From assembly GCA_002683405.1 (NCBI GenBank), contig NYTH01000033.1, positions 124,001 to 188,000 of the forward strand: a DNA stretch of 64,000 bases. The letters run 5' to 3'. Below the pieces are notes generated by a model, which worked only from the letters and a program-made list of their open reading frames with translations, had not been told where the DNA came from and did not search any database. The translations under genes were made by a program, and so were the position numbers. Position 1 is the stretch's first letter, and every line of letters starts with the position of its first letter. Positions 1 to 8,508 of this stretch are shown piece after piece. The stretch comes from Salinisphaeraceae bacterium. GTDB taxonomy: Bacteria; Pseudomonadota; Gammaproteobacteria; Nevskiales; Salinisphaeraceae.

Positions 1-970
1 CCATGAGCAGATCGTCTTCCGGCGTCTTGCCGGCGAAGGCATAGCCGCGAATATAGGCCATCGGCTCATAGCCGAGCGCCTTGGCCTTGTCCTCGCTCAT
101 GAGCAGCAGACAGGCCGCGCCATCGGTGAGCGGGCTGGAGTTGGCGGCCGTCACGGTGCCGAGCTGCTTGTCGAACACCGGCTTGAGCTTGTCGTAGCCC
201 GCGCGCTCGGAATTCTTGCGCACCAGATTGTCGTCGTGCAGGGCCTCGGTCTTGCCGCCCTGGCCTCTGGCGAGGAAGGCGGTCATGACGAAATCGTCAA
301 GCTTGCCCTGTTTCCAGGCGTTTGCCGCATTGCTGTGCGAGGCGTGCGCGATGTCGTCCTGCTCGCTGCGCGGCACGTTCCAGACCTTGGCCATCTGCTC
401 GGCGGATTCGCCCATGAGCATGCCGGTCGAGTACTCGGTGATGGCCGGCGGCACCGGCAGCAGATCACGCGGCCGCAGCTTCGACAGGATTTTTACCCGC
501 TGGCCCGCCGTCTTGGCGAAGTTGGCGTCGCGCAGAGCGGAGGCAAGTTTCTTGGAAACAGGAATGGGGGCATCCGACGTGGAATCGACCCCACCCGCCA
601 ACACCACATCGGCGTGACCCAGCAGAATCGACTCGGCCGCATTGGCCGCCGACTGGAAGCTGGTGGCGCAGGCCCGGGTGACCGAGTAGGCGTCCACGTC
701 CGGCAGACCAATGGCCAGCGCCACTTCGCGGCCGATGAACTGCGTGCCCGAGGCCTGAATGGTCTGGCCGAAGACGATCTGATCCAGCGTGTCGGCGTCC
801 AGATTATTCCGGGCGACCATCTCGGCGGCCACCATGGCGCCCAGATCCACCGAGTTCATGTCCCGGAAATGTGTGGCGATGCGCGCAAATGGCGTGCGCA
901 AGGCGTCGACGATGGCCACGCGGCCCTGTTGACCTTTCAACTCATTCCGACCGGCTTTGGCAGCAGACAT
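1..970 (-). CDS. Acetyl-CoA acetyltransferase / 3-ketoacyl-CoA thiolase, 5' part
   Basis: This is a thiolase-superfamily enzyme that would condense or cleave acyl-CoAs (beta-oxidation or acetoacetyl-CoA chemistry) in the cytoplasm. The gene reads leftward from the ATG at 968-970 and runs off the window edge, so about 323 N-terminal codons are visible. The frame opens with RVAIVDALRTPFARI, typical of FadI-like thiolases. The acyl-accepting cysteine is C101 in SVTRACATSF, followed by GGVDSTSDAP and LTDGAACLLLMSE. The C-terminal GHP and Cys/His catalytic elements lie outside the window. A TetR gene is divergent, with a dyad between the two, so local regulation is plausible. Thiolase family membership is clear; the exact substrate is not. 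Confidence 0.9.
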   Translation of the reverse strand, partial: MSAAKAGRNELKGQQGRVAIVDALRTPFARIATHFRDMNSVDLGAMVAAEMVARNNLDADTLDQIVFGQTIQASGTQFIGREVALAIGLPDVDAYSVTRACATSFQSAANAAESILLGHADVVLAGGVDSTSDAPIPVSKKLASALRDANFAKTAGQRVKILSKLRPRDLLPVPPAITEYSTGMLMGESAEQMAKVWNVPRSEQDDIAHASHSNAANAWKQGKLDDFVMTAFLARGQGGKTEALHDDNLVRKNSERAGYDKLKPVFDKQLGTVTAANSSPLTDGAACLLLMSEDKAKALGYEPMAYIRGYAFAGKTPEDDLLM

Positions 971-1106
971 GCGGACTCCGTGGAAGCTGTAATTTAACGT
1001 ACACCCATAAACAGGAAATCAATCTTTCCTTTCGGGATCCTTATTGTCGCGATGCAACAACGCTTGTCAAGTGCGGCCGCTAGCGCAGGCGGGGTAGAGA
1101 AATTTA

Positions 1107-1122
1107 TGTAATATTCATTACA
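1107..1122. promoter_or_regulatory. Operator-like dyad between thiolase and TetR gene
   Basis: TGTAAT and ATTACA form perfect 6-bp arms around a 4-bp AT-rich centre, 26 bp before the TetR ATG. A second dyad (TTGTnGC, 3 nt, GCnACAA) lies at about 1042-1058. TetR proteins commonly autoregulate from such sites; binding here is inference. Confidence 0.4.
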
Positions 1123-1147
1123 CATTCACTGCCCGACATTGATCCGT

Positions 1148-1789
1148 ATGCCCCGCTCCACGGAAGCTCAAGCCCGCCGGCGAATCGAATCGGCCGCGCT
1201 GAAGCTGTTTGCCACCAAGCCTTTCAGCGCCGTTCGCCTGGATGAAATCGCCGCCGAGGCCAACGCGTCGCTACAGACCATCTACCGCTATTACGGAGAT
1301 AAATCCGGGCTGCTGGAGGTCTGCATGGACGACTGGCTGGGACAGCTGGCGCGGCGGATGCTGGACCATCTGCAGGGTATCGAGAGCTACAAGGAGCGGC
1401 TGCGGAAAGTCTTCTGGGTGGTCATCGATTTCTTCGAGCGCAATCCCCAGGTGATTTCCATGATGGCCAACGCCGTAACGCCGGCCATATGGCAGCAGAA
1501 CGCCACGTTTCGCCAACGGGCGCTGACCCGGGAGCTGCTCCAGATGTTCAGCCAGGGACGCGCGCAGGGCATCCTGACCGACGAGGTCAGCGAGGCGCTG
1601 CTCCTGGACTACTTCTACGGCGTGCTGTTCAGGATTGTGCCGATGAACCTCGCGCGCGGCCGGCCCGAGTCGCTGTCCGCTCAGGCCAATACGCTATTCG
1701 AGATGCTGTGGCGGGCAATCGCCCGGCCCGTCCGAGATGACCGACAGAGCGCGCGAGCCGGACCGGCGGCCAGACCCGCCGGGCGCTAA
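1148..1789 (+). CDS. TetR/AcrR family transcriptional regulator
   Basis: A 213-aa one-component repressor. The N-terminal helix-turn-helix is clear (ALKLFATKPFSAVRLDEIAA, then LQTIYRYYGDKSGLLEVC), and the rest is a variable helical ligand-binding domain. I chose the ATG at 1148; a TTG three codons upstream is also in frame but less likely. The gene is divergent from the thiolase gene, with a short dyad in between, which suggests it controls itself and the thiolase. The ligand is unknown, though an acyl-CoA or lipid would fit the context. The stop codon directly abuts a 161-bp structured element. Confidence 0.9.
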   Translation: MPRSTEAQARRRIESAALKLFATKPFSAVRLDEIAAEANASLQTIYRYYGDKSGLLEVCMDDWLGQLARRMLDHLQGIESYKERLRKVFWVVIDFFERNPQVISMMANAVTPAIWQQNATFRQRALTRELLQMFSQGRAQGILTDEVSEALLLDYFYGVLFRIVPMNLARGRPESLSAQANTLFEMLWRAIARPVRDDRQSARAGPAARPAGR

Positions 1790-1950
1790 GAGGCTGCTGA
1801 AGTGCCAAGCATTTTGGCAGCTTCAGAGCGGCACAAGCACGTAAAGCCAAAACCAGGCACGCCAAGTGCCTGATTTTGAGAGCAAGTGAAAACCGCGTGT
1901 TCGAGCAGCCACGCTGAAAAGAGCCAGGATGGCTGCTTTTCAGCAACCTC
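1790..1950. repeat. 161-bp structured element with terminal inverted repeats
   Basis: The stretch begins GAGGCTGCTGAA right after the TetR stop codon and ends TTCAGCAACCTC right before the (reverse) stop codon of the lipoprotein gene, giving 12-bp terminal arms with one mismatch. Inside are a perfect 7-bp hairpin (1854-1872: CAGGCAC, 5-nt loop, GTGCCTG) and an imperfect one at about 1799-1824. It encodes nothing convincing. It could be a miniature inverted-repeat element or a bidirectional terminator between convergent genes. I found no clear target-site duplication. Confidence 0.5.
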
Positions 1951-2241
1951 CTAGGGGTCGACCGACAAGTCGCGCTTGAGCTCCTGCGCGGCGCGTACGT
2001 CGGGCTTGCCCACGCGGCAGGCCGGATCCTTTTTCATCGCGATGCAGGCCTGCGTGTAGCCGTTGGCCCAGGCCGAACTCTGCTTGACCTGTTTTTCCAC
2101 ATGAGGCTCGCTCAGGAACGGATCGCACTGGCAACCGTCAGCCCGCGCCTGGGACCAGCCCCGCTGATACTGCTTTTCGTTATCTTCCGCGCTGCAGCCG
2201 ACGACGGCCACGAGCAGCGCGATAATCCACAGTCTTTTCAT
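1951..2241 (-). CDS. Small predicted lipoprotein, function unknown
   Basis: A 96-aa protein with a lipoprotein signal: MKRLWIIALLVAVVGC, lipobox VVGC, acylated Cys at residue 16. The mature part is hydrophilic and contains four further cysteines (CQC near residue 38, then TQACIA and PACRVG), which may form disulfides in the periplasm. I do not recognise the family. It is convergent with the TetR gene and divergent from ppa. Confidence 0.75.
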   Translation of the reverse strand: MKRLWIIALLVAVVGCSAEDNEKQYQRGWSQARADGCQCDPFLSEPHVEKQVKQSSAWANGYTQACIAMKKDPACRVGKPDVRAAQELKRDLSVDP

Positions 2242-2314
2242 TCACATCCCCCTGATCGCCTGCACGGCGACTATAACACCGGCCCCACGTCACAGGTCAG
2301 CCCGGTATCTTTTG

Positions 2315-2320
2315 TATAAT
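2315..2320 (+). promoter_or_regulatory. Consensus -10 box upstream of ppa
   Basis: A perfect TATAAT preceded by TG one base away lies 45 bp before the ppa ATG. No good -35 hexamer is visible, which fits an extended -10 promoter. Confidence 0.45.
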
Positions 2321-2365
2321 TCCGCCCGGCCGACCGGCCAACACTCATCCAACACGAGGCAATCA

Positions 2366-2899
2366 ATGGGCTACGAAGCACTGGGCCCGGGCAAGAATCC
2401 GCCCGAGGAAATCAACGTCATCATCGAAATCGTCGCCGGTGACAGCGCCGTCAAGTACGAGGTCGACAAGGACACCAACTGCCTCATGGTCGATCGCTTC
2501 ATGAACGTGGCCATGCACTACCCGGCAAACTACGGCTTCGTGCCTCAGACATTGTACGACGACGGTGACCCGGTGGATGTGCTGGTGCTGACGCCCGAGG
2601 CAATCGTGCCCGGCTCGGTCATCAAGTGCCGGCCGGTGGCCGTGCTCGGCACCGAGGACGAATCCGGGCTGGACGCCAAGATTCTTGCCGTACCGACCGA
2701 CAAGGTCTCGACCGGCTATTACAAGAACGTGCGCGATCTGGGCGACGTGGACGAGCGTCTTCTGAACAAGATCAAGCACTTCTTCGAACGCTACAAGGAC
2801 CTCGAGGACGGCAAGTGGGTCAAGGTGACCGGCTGGGAAGGCGCCGACAAGGCCAAGGCCGAGATCAACAAGTCCATCGAAGCCTTCAACAAGGGCTGA
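2366..2899 (+). CDS. ppa: Inorganic pyrophosphatase (family I)
   Basis: Hydrolyses pyrophosphate to two phosphates, pulling biosynthetic reactions forward in the cytoplasm. At 177 aa it is the normal bacterial family I size. The signature DDGDPVDV (D66, D68, D71) supplies the metal ligands, and the family motifs HYPANYGFVPQT and KWVKVTGWEG are present. The ATG at 2366 has a GAGG ribosome binding site about 7 nt upstream and gives the usual N-terminus, so the longer in-frame extension upstream is unlikely to be translated. It is followed after 8 nt by the transglutaminase-like gene. Confidence 0.96.
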   Translation: MGYEALGPGKNPPEEINVIIEIVAGDSAVKYEVDKDTNCLMVDRFMNVAMHYPANYGFVPQTLYDDGDPVDVLVLTPEAIVPGSVIKCRPVAVLGTEDESGLDAKILAVPTDKVSTGYYKNVRDLGDVDERLLNKIKHFFERYKDLEDGKWVKVTGWEGADKAKAEINKSIEAFNKG

Positions 2900-2907
2900 G
2901 CGGCATC

Positions 2908-3609
2908 TTGGATTCGGGCGAAGCCTGCACGCGCCCCGGCGAATTCATCGATTCGGCGCACCCGCGGGTGCGCGAATTCGCCGCGGCGCACGCCGGCCAG
3001 GGTGATCAGCGGCAGCGCGCAGTCAACCTGTATTACGCGGTCCGCGACGGCATCTACTACGACCCCTACAGCTTCTCGATTCGCGGCGAGGACTTCACGG
3101 CGAGCAGCGTGCTGGCCAGCGGCCGCGCCTACTGCGTGCCCAAGGCCGTCTGCCTGGCGGGCGTGGCGCGGGCGGCCGGCATTCCGGCCCGGGTCGGCTT
3201 TGCCGATGTAAAGAACCACCTGGCCAGCGAACGGCTGCTGCGCCTCATGCAGACCGACGTGTTTCACTATCACGGCTACACGGAATTGTTTCTGGAGGGG
3301 CGCTGGGTCAAGGCCACGCCGGCCTTCAACATAGAACTGTGCGACCGGTTCGGCGTTAAGCCGCTGGAATTCGACGGCCGGGCCGACTCGATCATGCACG
3401 AGTTCGACGAGTCGGGCCGCCGGCACATGGAATATCTGCTCGAGCGCGGCCCGCGCGATGATCTGCCGCTCGAGGAAATCAAGGCAGCCTTCCGGCACTA
3501 CTACAGCCACATGCTGAAAGAACTGGGCGCGCTACCGACCGACGCGCGGGGCGACATGGTGGCGGAAATGCAGGCGGAACGCGGACAGACCCCGCCGCGC
3601 GATGCATAG
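2908..3609 (+). CDS. Transglutaminase-like cysteine protein
   Basis: A 233-aa protein of the transglutaminase-like (papain-fold) superfamily. C76 in SGRAYCVPKAV and H122 in YHGYTELFLEGRW are the expected catalytic Cys and His; the strand that usually holds the Asp reads KATPAFN. The family includes hydrolases and peptidases as well as cross-linkers, so the substrate is unknown. The only plausible start is the TTG at 2908, 8 nt after the ppa stop, because no ATG or GTG gives a full domain. Its stop overlaps the start of the CDF transporter by 8 nt, so translational coupling is likely. There is no signal peptide, so it should be cytoplasmic. Confidence 0.82.
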   Translation: MDSGEACTRPGEFIDSAHPRVREFAAAHAGQGDQRQRAVNLYYAVRDGIYYDPYSFSIRGEDFTASSVLASGRAYCVPKAVCLAGVARAAGIPARVGFADVKNHLASERLLRLMQTDVFHYHGYTELFLEGRWVKATPAFNIELCDRFGVKPLEFDGRADSIMHEFDESGRRHMEYLLERGPRDDLPLEEIKAAFRHYYSHMLKELGALPTDARGDMVAEMQAERGQTPPRDA

Positions 3610-4528
3610 CCACGCCGGTCACGCCCACACGTCCCGAGCGGAAGAAAGCGGCCGCCGCAACGCCCGCCGCCTGCAGCTGGCGCTCGCCATCACGCTGGGT
3701 TTCGCGCTCATCGAGGCCGTGGCCGGCTGGCTGGCCAATTCTCTGGCCCTGCTCGGCGACGCAGGCCACATGCTGACCGACTCCAGCGCGCTGGCGCTGG
3801 CGGCCATCGCTTCTGTTCTGGCCCGTCGGCCCGCCACCACCCGTCTGACCTACGGCATGGGCCGGCTGGAAGTCATTGCGGCCATGATCAATGCCCTGTT
3901 CATGCTGGCCGTCGTGGCGGGCATCATCTATGGTGCGCTGATGCGCTTCGGCCAGCCGGTCGACGTGAACGGGCCGCTGGTAATCGTGGTCGGCAGCATC
4001 GGCCTGCTGCTCAATCTGGCGCTGTTTCGTGTGCTGAGCCATGACCACGGCGACCTGAACACACGCGGCGCCCTGCTGCACGTACTGGGTGACCTGCTCG
4101 GCTCCGTGGCCGCGGTAACCTCCGGCGTGGTGATCTGGTGGACCGGCTGGTCGCTGATCGATCCGGTCCTGTCGCTGCTGATCTGCCTGCTCATCGTGGC
4201 CGCCAGCCTGAAGCTGCTGGGCCGCGCGCTGCGTGTGGTCATGGAAGGCGTGCCGCCCCATCTGGAGATCGAGGAAATCGGCATGCGCATGGCCGCCACC
4301 GACGGCGTACTGTCGGTGCACGACCTGCACGTGTGGAATCTGTCTTCCTCCGAGGTTGCGCTGTCGGCCCATATCGTCCTGCGCGACATGAGCGGCTGGC
4401 CCGACCTTCTCGCGCGGCTGCGCGCCAGCCTGGCGGATCGCTACGGAATCACGCACACCACGCTGCAGCCCGAAACCCCGGAAGCCGTCGGGGTGCCGAT
4501 CGGCGATATCTTGCGCAGCGGATGCTGA
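3602..4528 (+). CDS. Cation diffusion facilitator (zinc/cobalt/cadmium exporter)
   Basis: A 308-aa inner-membrane CDF antiporter, most like CzcD/ZitB, exporting divalent metal against protons. A His-rich N-terminus (HSHAGHAH) precedes six membrane segments. TM2 carries DAGHMLTD (residues 53-60), and a second metal-site motif HVLGD lies in TM5; a histidine-rich loop (SHDHGD) lies between them. A cytoplasmic domain follows (HDLHVWNLSSSEVALSAHIV). The start overlaps the transglutaminase-like gene and the end overlaps the ABC-F gene by 7 nt, so it sits within a tight operon. Confidence 0.93.
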   Translation: MHSHAGHAHTSRAEESGRRNARRLQLALAITLGFALIEAVAGWLANSLALLGDAGHMLTDSSALALAAIASVLARRPATTRLTYGMGRLEVIAAMINALFMLAVVAGIIYGALMRFGQPVDVNGPLVIVVGSIGLLLNLALFRVLSHDHGDLNTRGALLHVLGDLLGSVAAVTSGVVIWWTGWSLIDPVLSLLICLLIVAASLKLLGRALRVVMEGVPPHLEIEEIGMRMAATDGVLSVHDLHVWNLSSSEVALSAHIVLRDMSGWPDLLARLRASLADRYGITHTTLQPETPEAVGVPIGDILRSGC

Positions 4529-6414
4529 ACCTCACGAACGTCGCCATCCGCCGCGGCGGCAAGCGCCTGCTTGAGCAGGTCAGCCTGACGCTGCATGCCG
4601 GCAACCGGCTGGGCATCGTCGGCCGTAACGGCTCGGGCAAGTCCAGCCTGTTCGCCCTCATCCAGGGCGAATTGCAGCCCGACGCGGGCAGCGTCGCGGT
4701 ACCGGGAAACCTGACGCTCGCGGCCGTGTCGCAGACTACGCCGTCGGGCGAGCAGCCGGCGATCGAGTTCGTGCTGGACGGTGACGCGGAGCTGCGGGAA
4801 CTCGAGACGGCGCTGGTCCACGCGGAGACCGGCGCCGACGCCGGTCGGCTGGCGCACCTGCACGAGCGCATGCACGGCATCGGCGGCTATGCGGCAAGGG
4901 CCCGCGCGGCGCGCATGCTGGCCGGGCTGGGCTTCATGCACGACGTTCAGGACAACAGCCTGTCCAGCTTTTCCGGCGGCTGGCGCATGCGCCTGAATCT
5001 GGCGAGAGCGCTGATGTGTCGCTCCGACGTGCTGCTGCTGGACGAGCCCACCAATCATCTCGATCTGGACGCCGTGCTGTGGCTGCAGTCCTTTCTGGCC
5101 GACTACCCGGGCTGCCTGCTGGTCATTTCGCATGACCGCGACTTTCTCGACTCGGCCACCACCCACACCCTGCACCTGCAAGGCGGGCGCGCGCAGCTGT
5201 ACACGGGCAGTTACTCCGAGTTCGAGCGACTGCGCGCCGAACAGCTCGCACTGCAGCAGGCGCAGCATGAGGCCCAGCAGAAGGAACTGGCGCATATGCA
5301 GGCCTTCGTGGACCGCTTCCGCGCCAAGGCGACCAAGGCCCGCCAGGCCCAGAGCCGCCTGAAGCAGATGGAGCGCATGCAGAAGGTGGCCGCCGTGCAC
5401 CGCGAGTCGCCGTTCCGGTTCGAATTCCTTCAGCCCGAGCGCGAGCCCACCTGGCTGCTGCGTCTGGACAGCGCCGTCGTGGGTTACGACGCGCCGCTGA
5501 TCAGCCAGATCAAGCTCGTCATCGCGCCCGGCGACCGGATTGCGCTGCTGGGCCGCAACGGCGCCGGCAAATCCACCCTCATGCGCATGCTGGCGGGCAC
5601 CCAGCCCGCCCTTCAGGGCGAGCGCATGGCCGACCGCTATCTGAGGGTCGGTTATTTTGCGCAGCACCAGATCGAGCAGCTTGACGACAGCGCCAGCGCT
5701 CTGACCCACCTGCAGCGGATGGCGCCGAAGGCCAGCGAGCAGTCGCTGCGCGATTTCCTGGGCGGTTTCGCCTTTCACGGCGACAAGGCCACCGAAGCCA
5801 TTGCCCCGTTTTCCGGCGGCGAGAAGGCGCGCCTGGCGCTGGCCTGCGTGGTCTACAACCGCCCCAATCTGCTGCTGCTGGACGAGCCGACCAACCATCT
5901 CGATCTCGACATGCGCCAGGCGCTGGAGCAGGCGCTACAGGGCTTCGCCGGCGCCGTTGTGCTGGTCGCCCATGACCGTCATCTGATCGACGCTACCTGC
6001 GACACGCTGCTGCGCGTTCACGATGGCCGACTGGACGTGTTCGACGGCGATCTTGACGACTACGCGCGCTGGCTGCGCAGCACGCTGTCACAGCCCCAAT
6101 CCTCGACCGACACTCCGGCCACGGCGACCAAGACCTCGGCACGCCAGAAACGGCAGGATGCGGCGGACCGGCGGGCGCGCGAAAAGCCCTTGCGCAACGC
6201 CCTGAAAAAAGTCGAGCGGGAGATGGATAAACTTCAGGGCACGCTCGCGCGGCTCGACGAACAGCTGGCCGATCCCGGCCTGTACGAAGCCTCGCGGTCG
6301 GCGGAACTCGCCCGGCTGACTACCGAACGCGGCCGCGCGGCCAAGACACTCGAGACACTGGAAACAGAATGGCTCGAAACCGGCGAAGCGCTCGAAAGCC
6401 TGACCCAGGATTGA
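4522..6414 (+). CDS. yheS: ABC-F family ATPase, YheS-type
   Basis: A soluble ribosome-associated ABC-F ATPase of 630 aa with two nucleotide-binding domains and no membrane segments. NBD1 has Walker A GRNGSGKSS (34-42), signature FSGGWRMRLNLA and Walker B LLLDEPTNHLDLDAV. NBD2 repeats the set (GRNGAGKST, FSGGEKARLALA, LLLDEPTNHLDLDM). A charged linker between the domains (FRAKATKARQAQSRLKQMERM) and a C-terminal coiled coil are typical of E. coli YheS. Family knowledge points to relief of translational stalling. The ATG at 4522 overlaps the transporter stop. Confidence 0.93.
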   Translation: MLNLTNVAIRRGGKRLLEQVSLTLHAGNRLGIVGRNGSGKSSLFALIQGELQPDAGSVAVPGNLTLAAVSQTTPSGEQPAIEFVLDGDAELRELETALVHAETGADAGRLAHLHERMHGIGGYAARARAARMLAGLGFMHDVQDNSLSSFSGGWRMRLNLARALMCRSDVLLLDEPTNHLDLDAVLWLQSFLADYPGCLLVISHDRDFLDSATTHTLHLQGGRAQLYTGSYSEFERLRAEQLALQQAQHEAQQKELAHMQAFVDRFRAKATKARQAQSRLKQMERMQKVAAVHRESPFRFEFLQPEREPTWLLRLDSAVVGYDAPLISQIKLVIAPGDRIALLGRNGAGKSTLMRMLAGTQPALQGERMADRYLRVGYFAQHQIEQLDDSASALTHLQRMAPKASEQSLRDFLGGFAFHGDKATEAIAPFSGGEKARLALACVVYNRPNLLLLDEPTNHLDLDMRQALEQALQGFAGAVVLVAHDRHLIDATCDTLLRVHDGRLDVFDGDLDDYARWLRSTLSQPQSSTDTPATATKTSARQKRQDAADRRAREKPLRNALKKVEREMDKLQGTLARLDEQLADPGLYEASRSAELARLTTERGRAAKTLETLETEWLETGEALESLTQD

Positions 6415-6421
6415 CCCCCGC

Positions 6422-7849
6422 ATGACCCGAACCCTGCTCTGGCACGACTACGAAACCTTTGGCGCGAACCCGCGGCTGGACCGCCCGGCCCAGTTTGCGG
6501 CCATTCGAACCGATCTCGATTTCAATCCGATCGGCGAGCCGCTGATGTTCTACTGCCAGCCGCCCCGCGACCTGCTGCCCCACCCCGAGGCGGCGCTGAT
6601 TACCGGCATCACCCCGCAGCAGGCACTGGAGGCAGGGCTGCCGGAACCCGAGTTCATGGCCCGTATTCACGCGGAAATGAGCCAGCCGGGCACCTGCAGC
6701 GTGGGCTACAACAGTCTGCGTTTCGACGACGAGGTGACCCGCCACGGCCTGTGGCGAAACTTCTTCGACCCCTATGCCCGCGAATGGAAGAACGGCTGCA
6801 GCCGCTGGGACATCATCGATATGGTCCGCCTCACCTACGCCCTGCGGCCCGACGGCATCCAGTGGCCCCGGCACGAGGACGGCAGCCCCAGCTTCAAGCT
6901 CGAATCGCTGGCCGGCGCCAATCAACTCGAGCAGGCGCGGGCGCACGACGCGCTGTCGGACGTCCGGGCCACCATTGCGCTGGCGAAACTCGTCCGCGAG
7001 CACCAACCGAAACTCTACGACTTCGTCTTCTCGAATCGCGACAAGCGCAGCGCGGCCGCCATGCTGAACCTTCAGACCCATCGGCCCGTGCTGCACGTGT
7101 CCAGCCGCTTCCCCGCGCACAATGGCTGCATCAGCCTGGTCATGCCGCTGATCGAGCACCCGGTGAACGGCAACGCCGTCATCTGCTACGACCTGCGTCA
7201 CGACCCGACCGACCTGATCGAACTGACGCTCGAAGATATCCATGATCGCCTGTTCGTGCCGGCTTCGGAGCTGCCGGACGGCGTTGAGCGCATTGCGCTG
7301 AAGGGCGTGCACATCAACAAGTGTCCGGTACTGGCGCCCGCCGACATGCTTTCGCCGGACGAGGCGCGCCGGCTCAATCTCGACGGCGATCGGCTTCGCC
7401 GGCACCGTTCGGCCATTGTCGACAATCTGGAGACGGTCGCCGCCAAGGCAGCCGCCGTGTTCGCGCTGGGTGAGCAGGAGGCGGCGGGCGATCCCGAGCA
7501 GGCGCTGTACGACGGCTTTACCGGCGACGACGATCGGCGCCTGTGCGATGAAGTGCGTCAGTCAGATCCGGCGGCGCTGACAGCCGATGCGGTTCGCTTC
7601 AAGGACGCGCGGCTGGCGGAAATGCTCTTTCGCTACCGGGCGCGGTATGCACCGCAGACGCTGGACGATATCGAGCGTCAGGAGTGGGAGAACTGGCGCC
7701 GCAACCGAATCGAGTTCGCCCCGGACGGCGGCCTGGATTACGCCCGCTACAACGAGACCATCGAGATGCTGATGGGCCAGCACGGCTCACCCGAGGCGCT
7801 GCAGCTGCTGCTGGCGCTCAAACGCTGGGGTGACGACCTGATGGCCTGA
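6422..7849 (+). CDS. sbcB: Exodeoxyribonuclease I
   Basis: A 3'-to-5' single-strand DNA exonuclease used in mismatch repair and recombination. Its 475 residues match E. coli SbcB. The DEDDh exonuclease core starts with HDYETFG (D9, E11) and continues with GYNSLRFDDEV and the HDALSDVRATIALA motif that holds the catalytic His and last Asp. SH3-like and helical C-terminal parts follow (VHINKCPVLAPADML; ARYAPQTLDDIE; W-NWRRNR). It starts 7 nt after yheS and is probably the last gene of the ppa-sbcB run. Confidence 0.95.
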   Translation: MTRTLLWHDYETFGANPRLDRPAQFAAIRTDLDFNPIGEPLMFYCQPPRDLLPHPEAALITGITPQQALEAGLPEPEFMARIHAEMSQPGTCSVGYNSLRFDDEVTRHGLWRNFFDPYAREWKNGCSRWDIIDMVRLTYALRPDGIQWPRHEDGSPSFKLESLAGANQLEQARAHDALSDVRATIALAKLVREHQPKLYDFVFSNRDKRSAAAMLNLQTHRPVLHVSSRFPAHNGCISLVMPLIEHPVNGNAVICYDLRHDPTDLIELTLEDIHDRLFVPASELPDGVERIALKGVHINKCPVLAPADMLSPDEARRLNLDGDRLRRHRSAIVDNLETVAAKAAAVFALGEQEAAGDPEQALYDGFTGDDDRRLCDEVRQSDPAALTADAVRFKDARLAEMLFRYRARYAPQTLDDIERQEWENWRRNRIEFAPDGGLDYARYNETIEMLMGQHGSPEALQLLLALKRWGDDLMA

Positions 7850-7873
7850 GGCCGACTGCGCGGCCGACACACA

Positions 7874-7908
7874 CAAAAAAAAGGCCGGCTCCCCCGGGAA
7901 CCGGCCTT
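7874..7908 (-). terminator. Rho-independent terminator of the ComEA-like gene
   Basis: AAGGCCGG (7881-7888) pairs with CCGGCCTT (7901-7908) around a 12-nt loop. The A-run at 7875-7882 becomes a T-run on the minus strand, so it terminates leftward transcription. It may also stop sbcB transcripts less efficiently. Confidence 0.8.
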
Positions 7909-7972
7909 GATGCAGACAACCTCTCAAGTCGACGGGTTGGTGCCCATCCGCCGAGTGGACGTGGTGGTCGAC

Positions 7973-8239
7973 TTACTCGCCGGATACCGTCATGTTGCCC
8001 GCATTCTTTTGAAGGGTTGCGGAACCGATGCCGCGCACCTTCTGCAAGTCTTCCACTGACTCGAATGGGCCCGAAGACTCGCGATACGACATGATCGCTT
8101 CGGCCTTGGACTCGCCGATGCCGTCCAGTGACATCAGCTGCTGTTTGCCGGCGGTGTTGATGTTGATCTCGGCAGCGAAAACACTGCCGACCCCGAGGAT
8201 GAGCGCGGCAAGAAGGGCCGCAAAACGCGATTTGAACAT
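7973..8239 (-). CDS. ComEA-like helix-hairpin-helix protein, exported
   Basis: An 88-aa protein with a signal peptide (MFKSRFAALLAALILGVGSVFAA) followed by a ComEA-type helix-hairpin-helix DNA-binding domain (ININTAGKQQLMSLDGIG, then VEDLQKVRGIGSATLQ). Periplasmic ComEA proteins bind incoming DNA during natural transformation; whether this one does is inferred from the family. The ATG at 8239 starts the signal peptide, and a longer in-frame extension to 8290 adds a charged leader that would spoil it. It is a single-gene unit ending in a strong terminator. Confidence 0.87.
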   Translation of the reverse strand: MFKSRFAALLAALILGVGSVFAAEININTAGKQQLMSLDGIGESKAEAIMSYRESSGPFESVEDLQKVRGIGSATLQKNAGNMTVSGE

Positions 8240-8508
8240 GGTGTAGTCCTGATTCAAGTGGTGCCGGTCGTCTCTCTTCGACCGGGCCATTGAACTTACT
8301 CAGGCGAATCGGGTTGCTCAAGCCATTCGTTCACGCCAATCGATTCAACGCCACCTGGTCTGACATTCAGGTCAACTCGAAGTGGCCGGTTCGCAATGCA
8401 AATTCGCCGGCCTCCCTTTATCTGAAAGCACTCGCCCTTCGCCTGCCGGATAGCCTGATCGGGTCATGGCGCGCCCATCCGGGGGCCAACACTGACCGGA
8501 ACACCAAC
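8240..8508. other. Intergenic region upstream of the ComEA-like gene
   Basis: 269 bp without a supported gene. It should hold the promoter of the leftward ComEA-like gene and the end of hslR. Open frames across it are compositional shadows. No clear -10/-35 pair or hairpin terminator stands out. Confidence 0.4.

Noticed and set aside
4441-5898. Leftward 485-codon open frame opposite the ABC-F gene
   Set aside because: Composition-driven antisense frame in GC-rich DNA; the rightward gene has every ABC-F motif.
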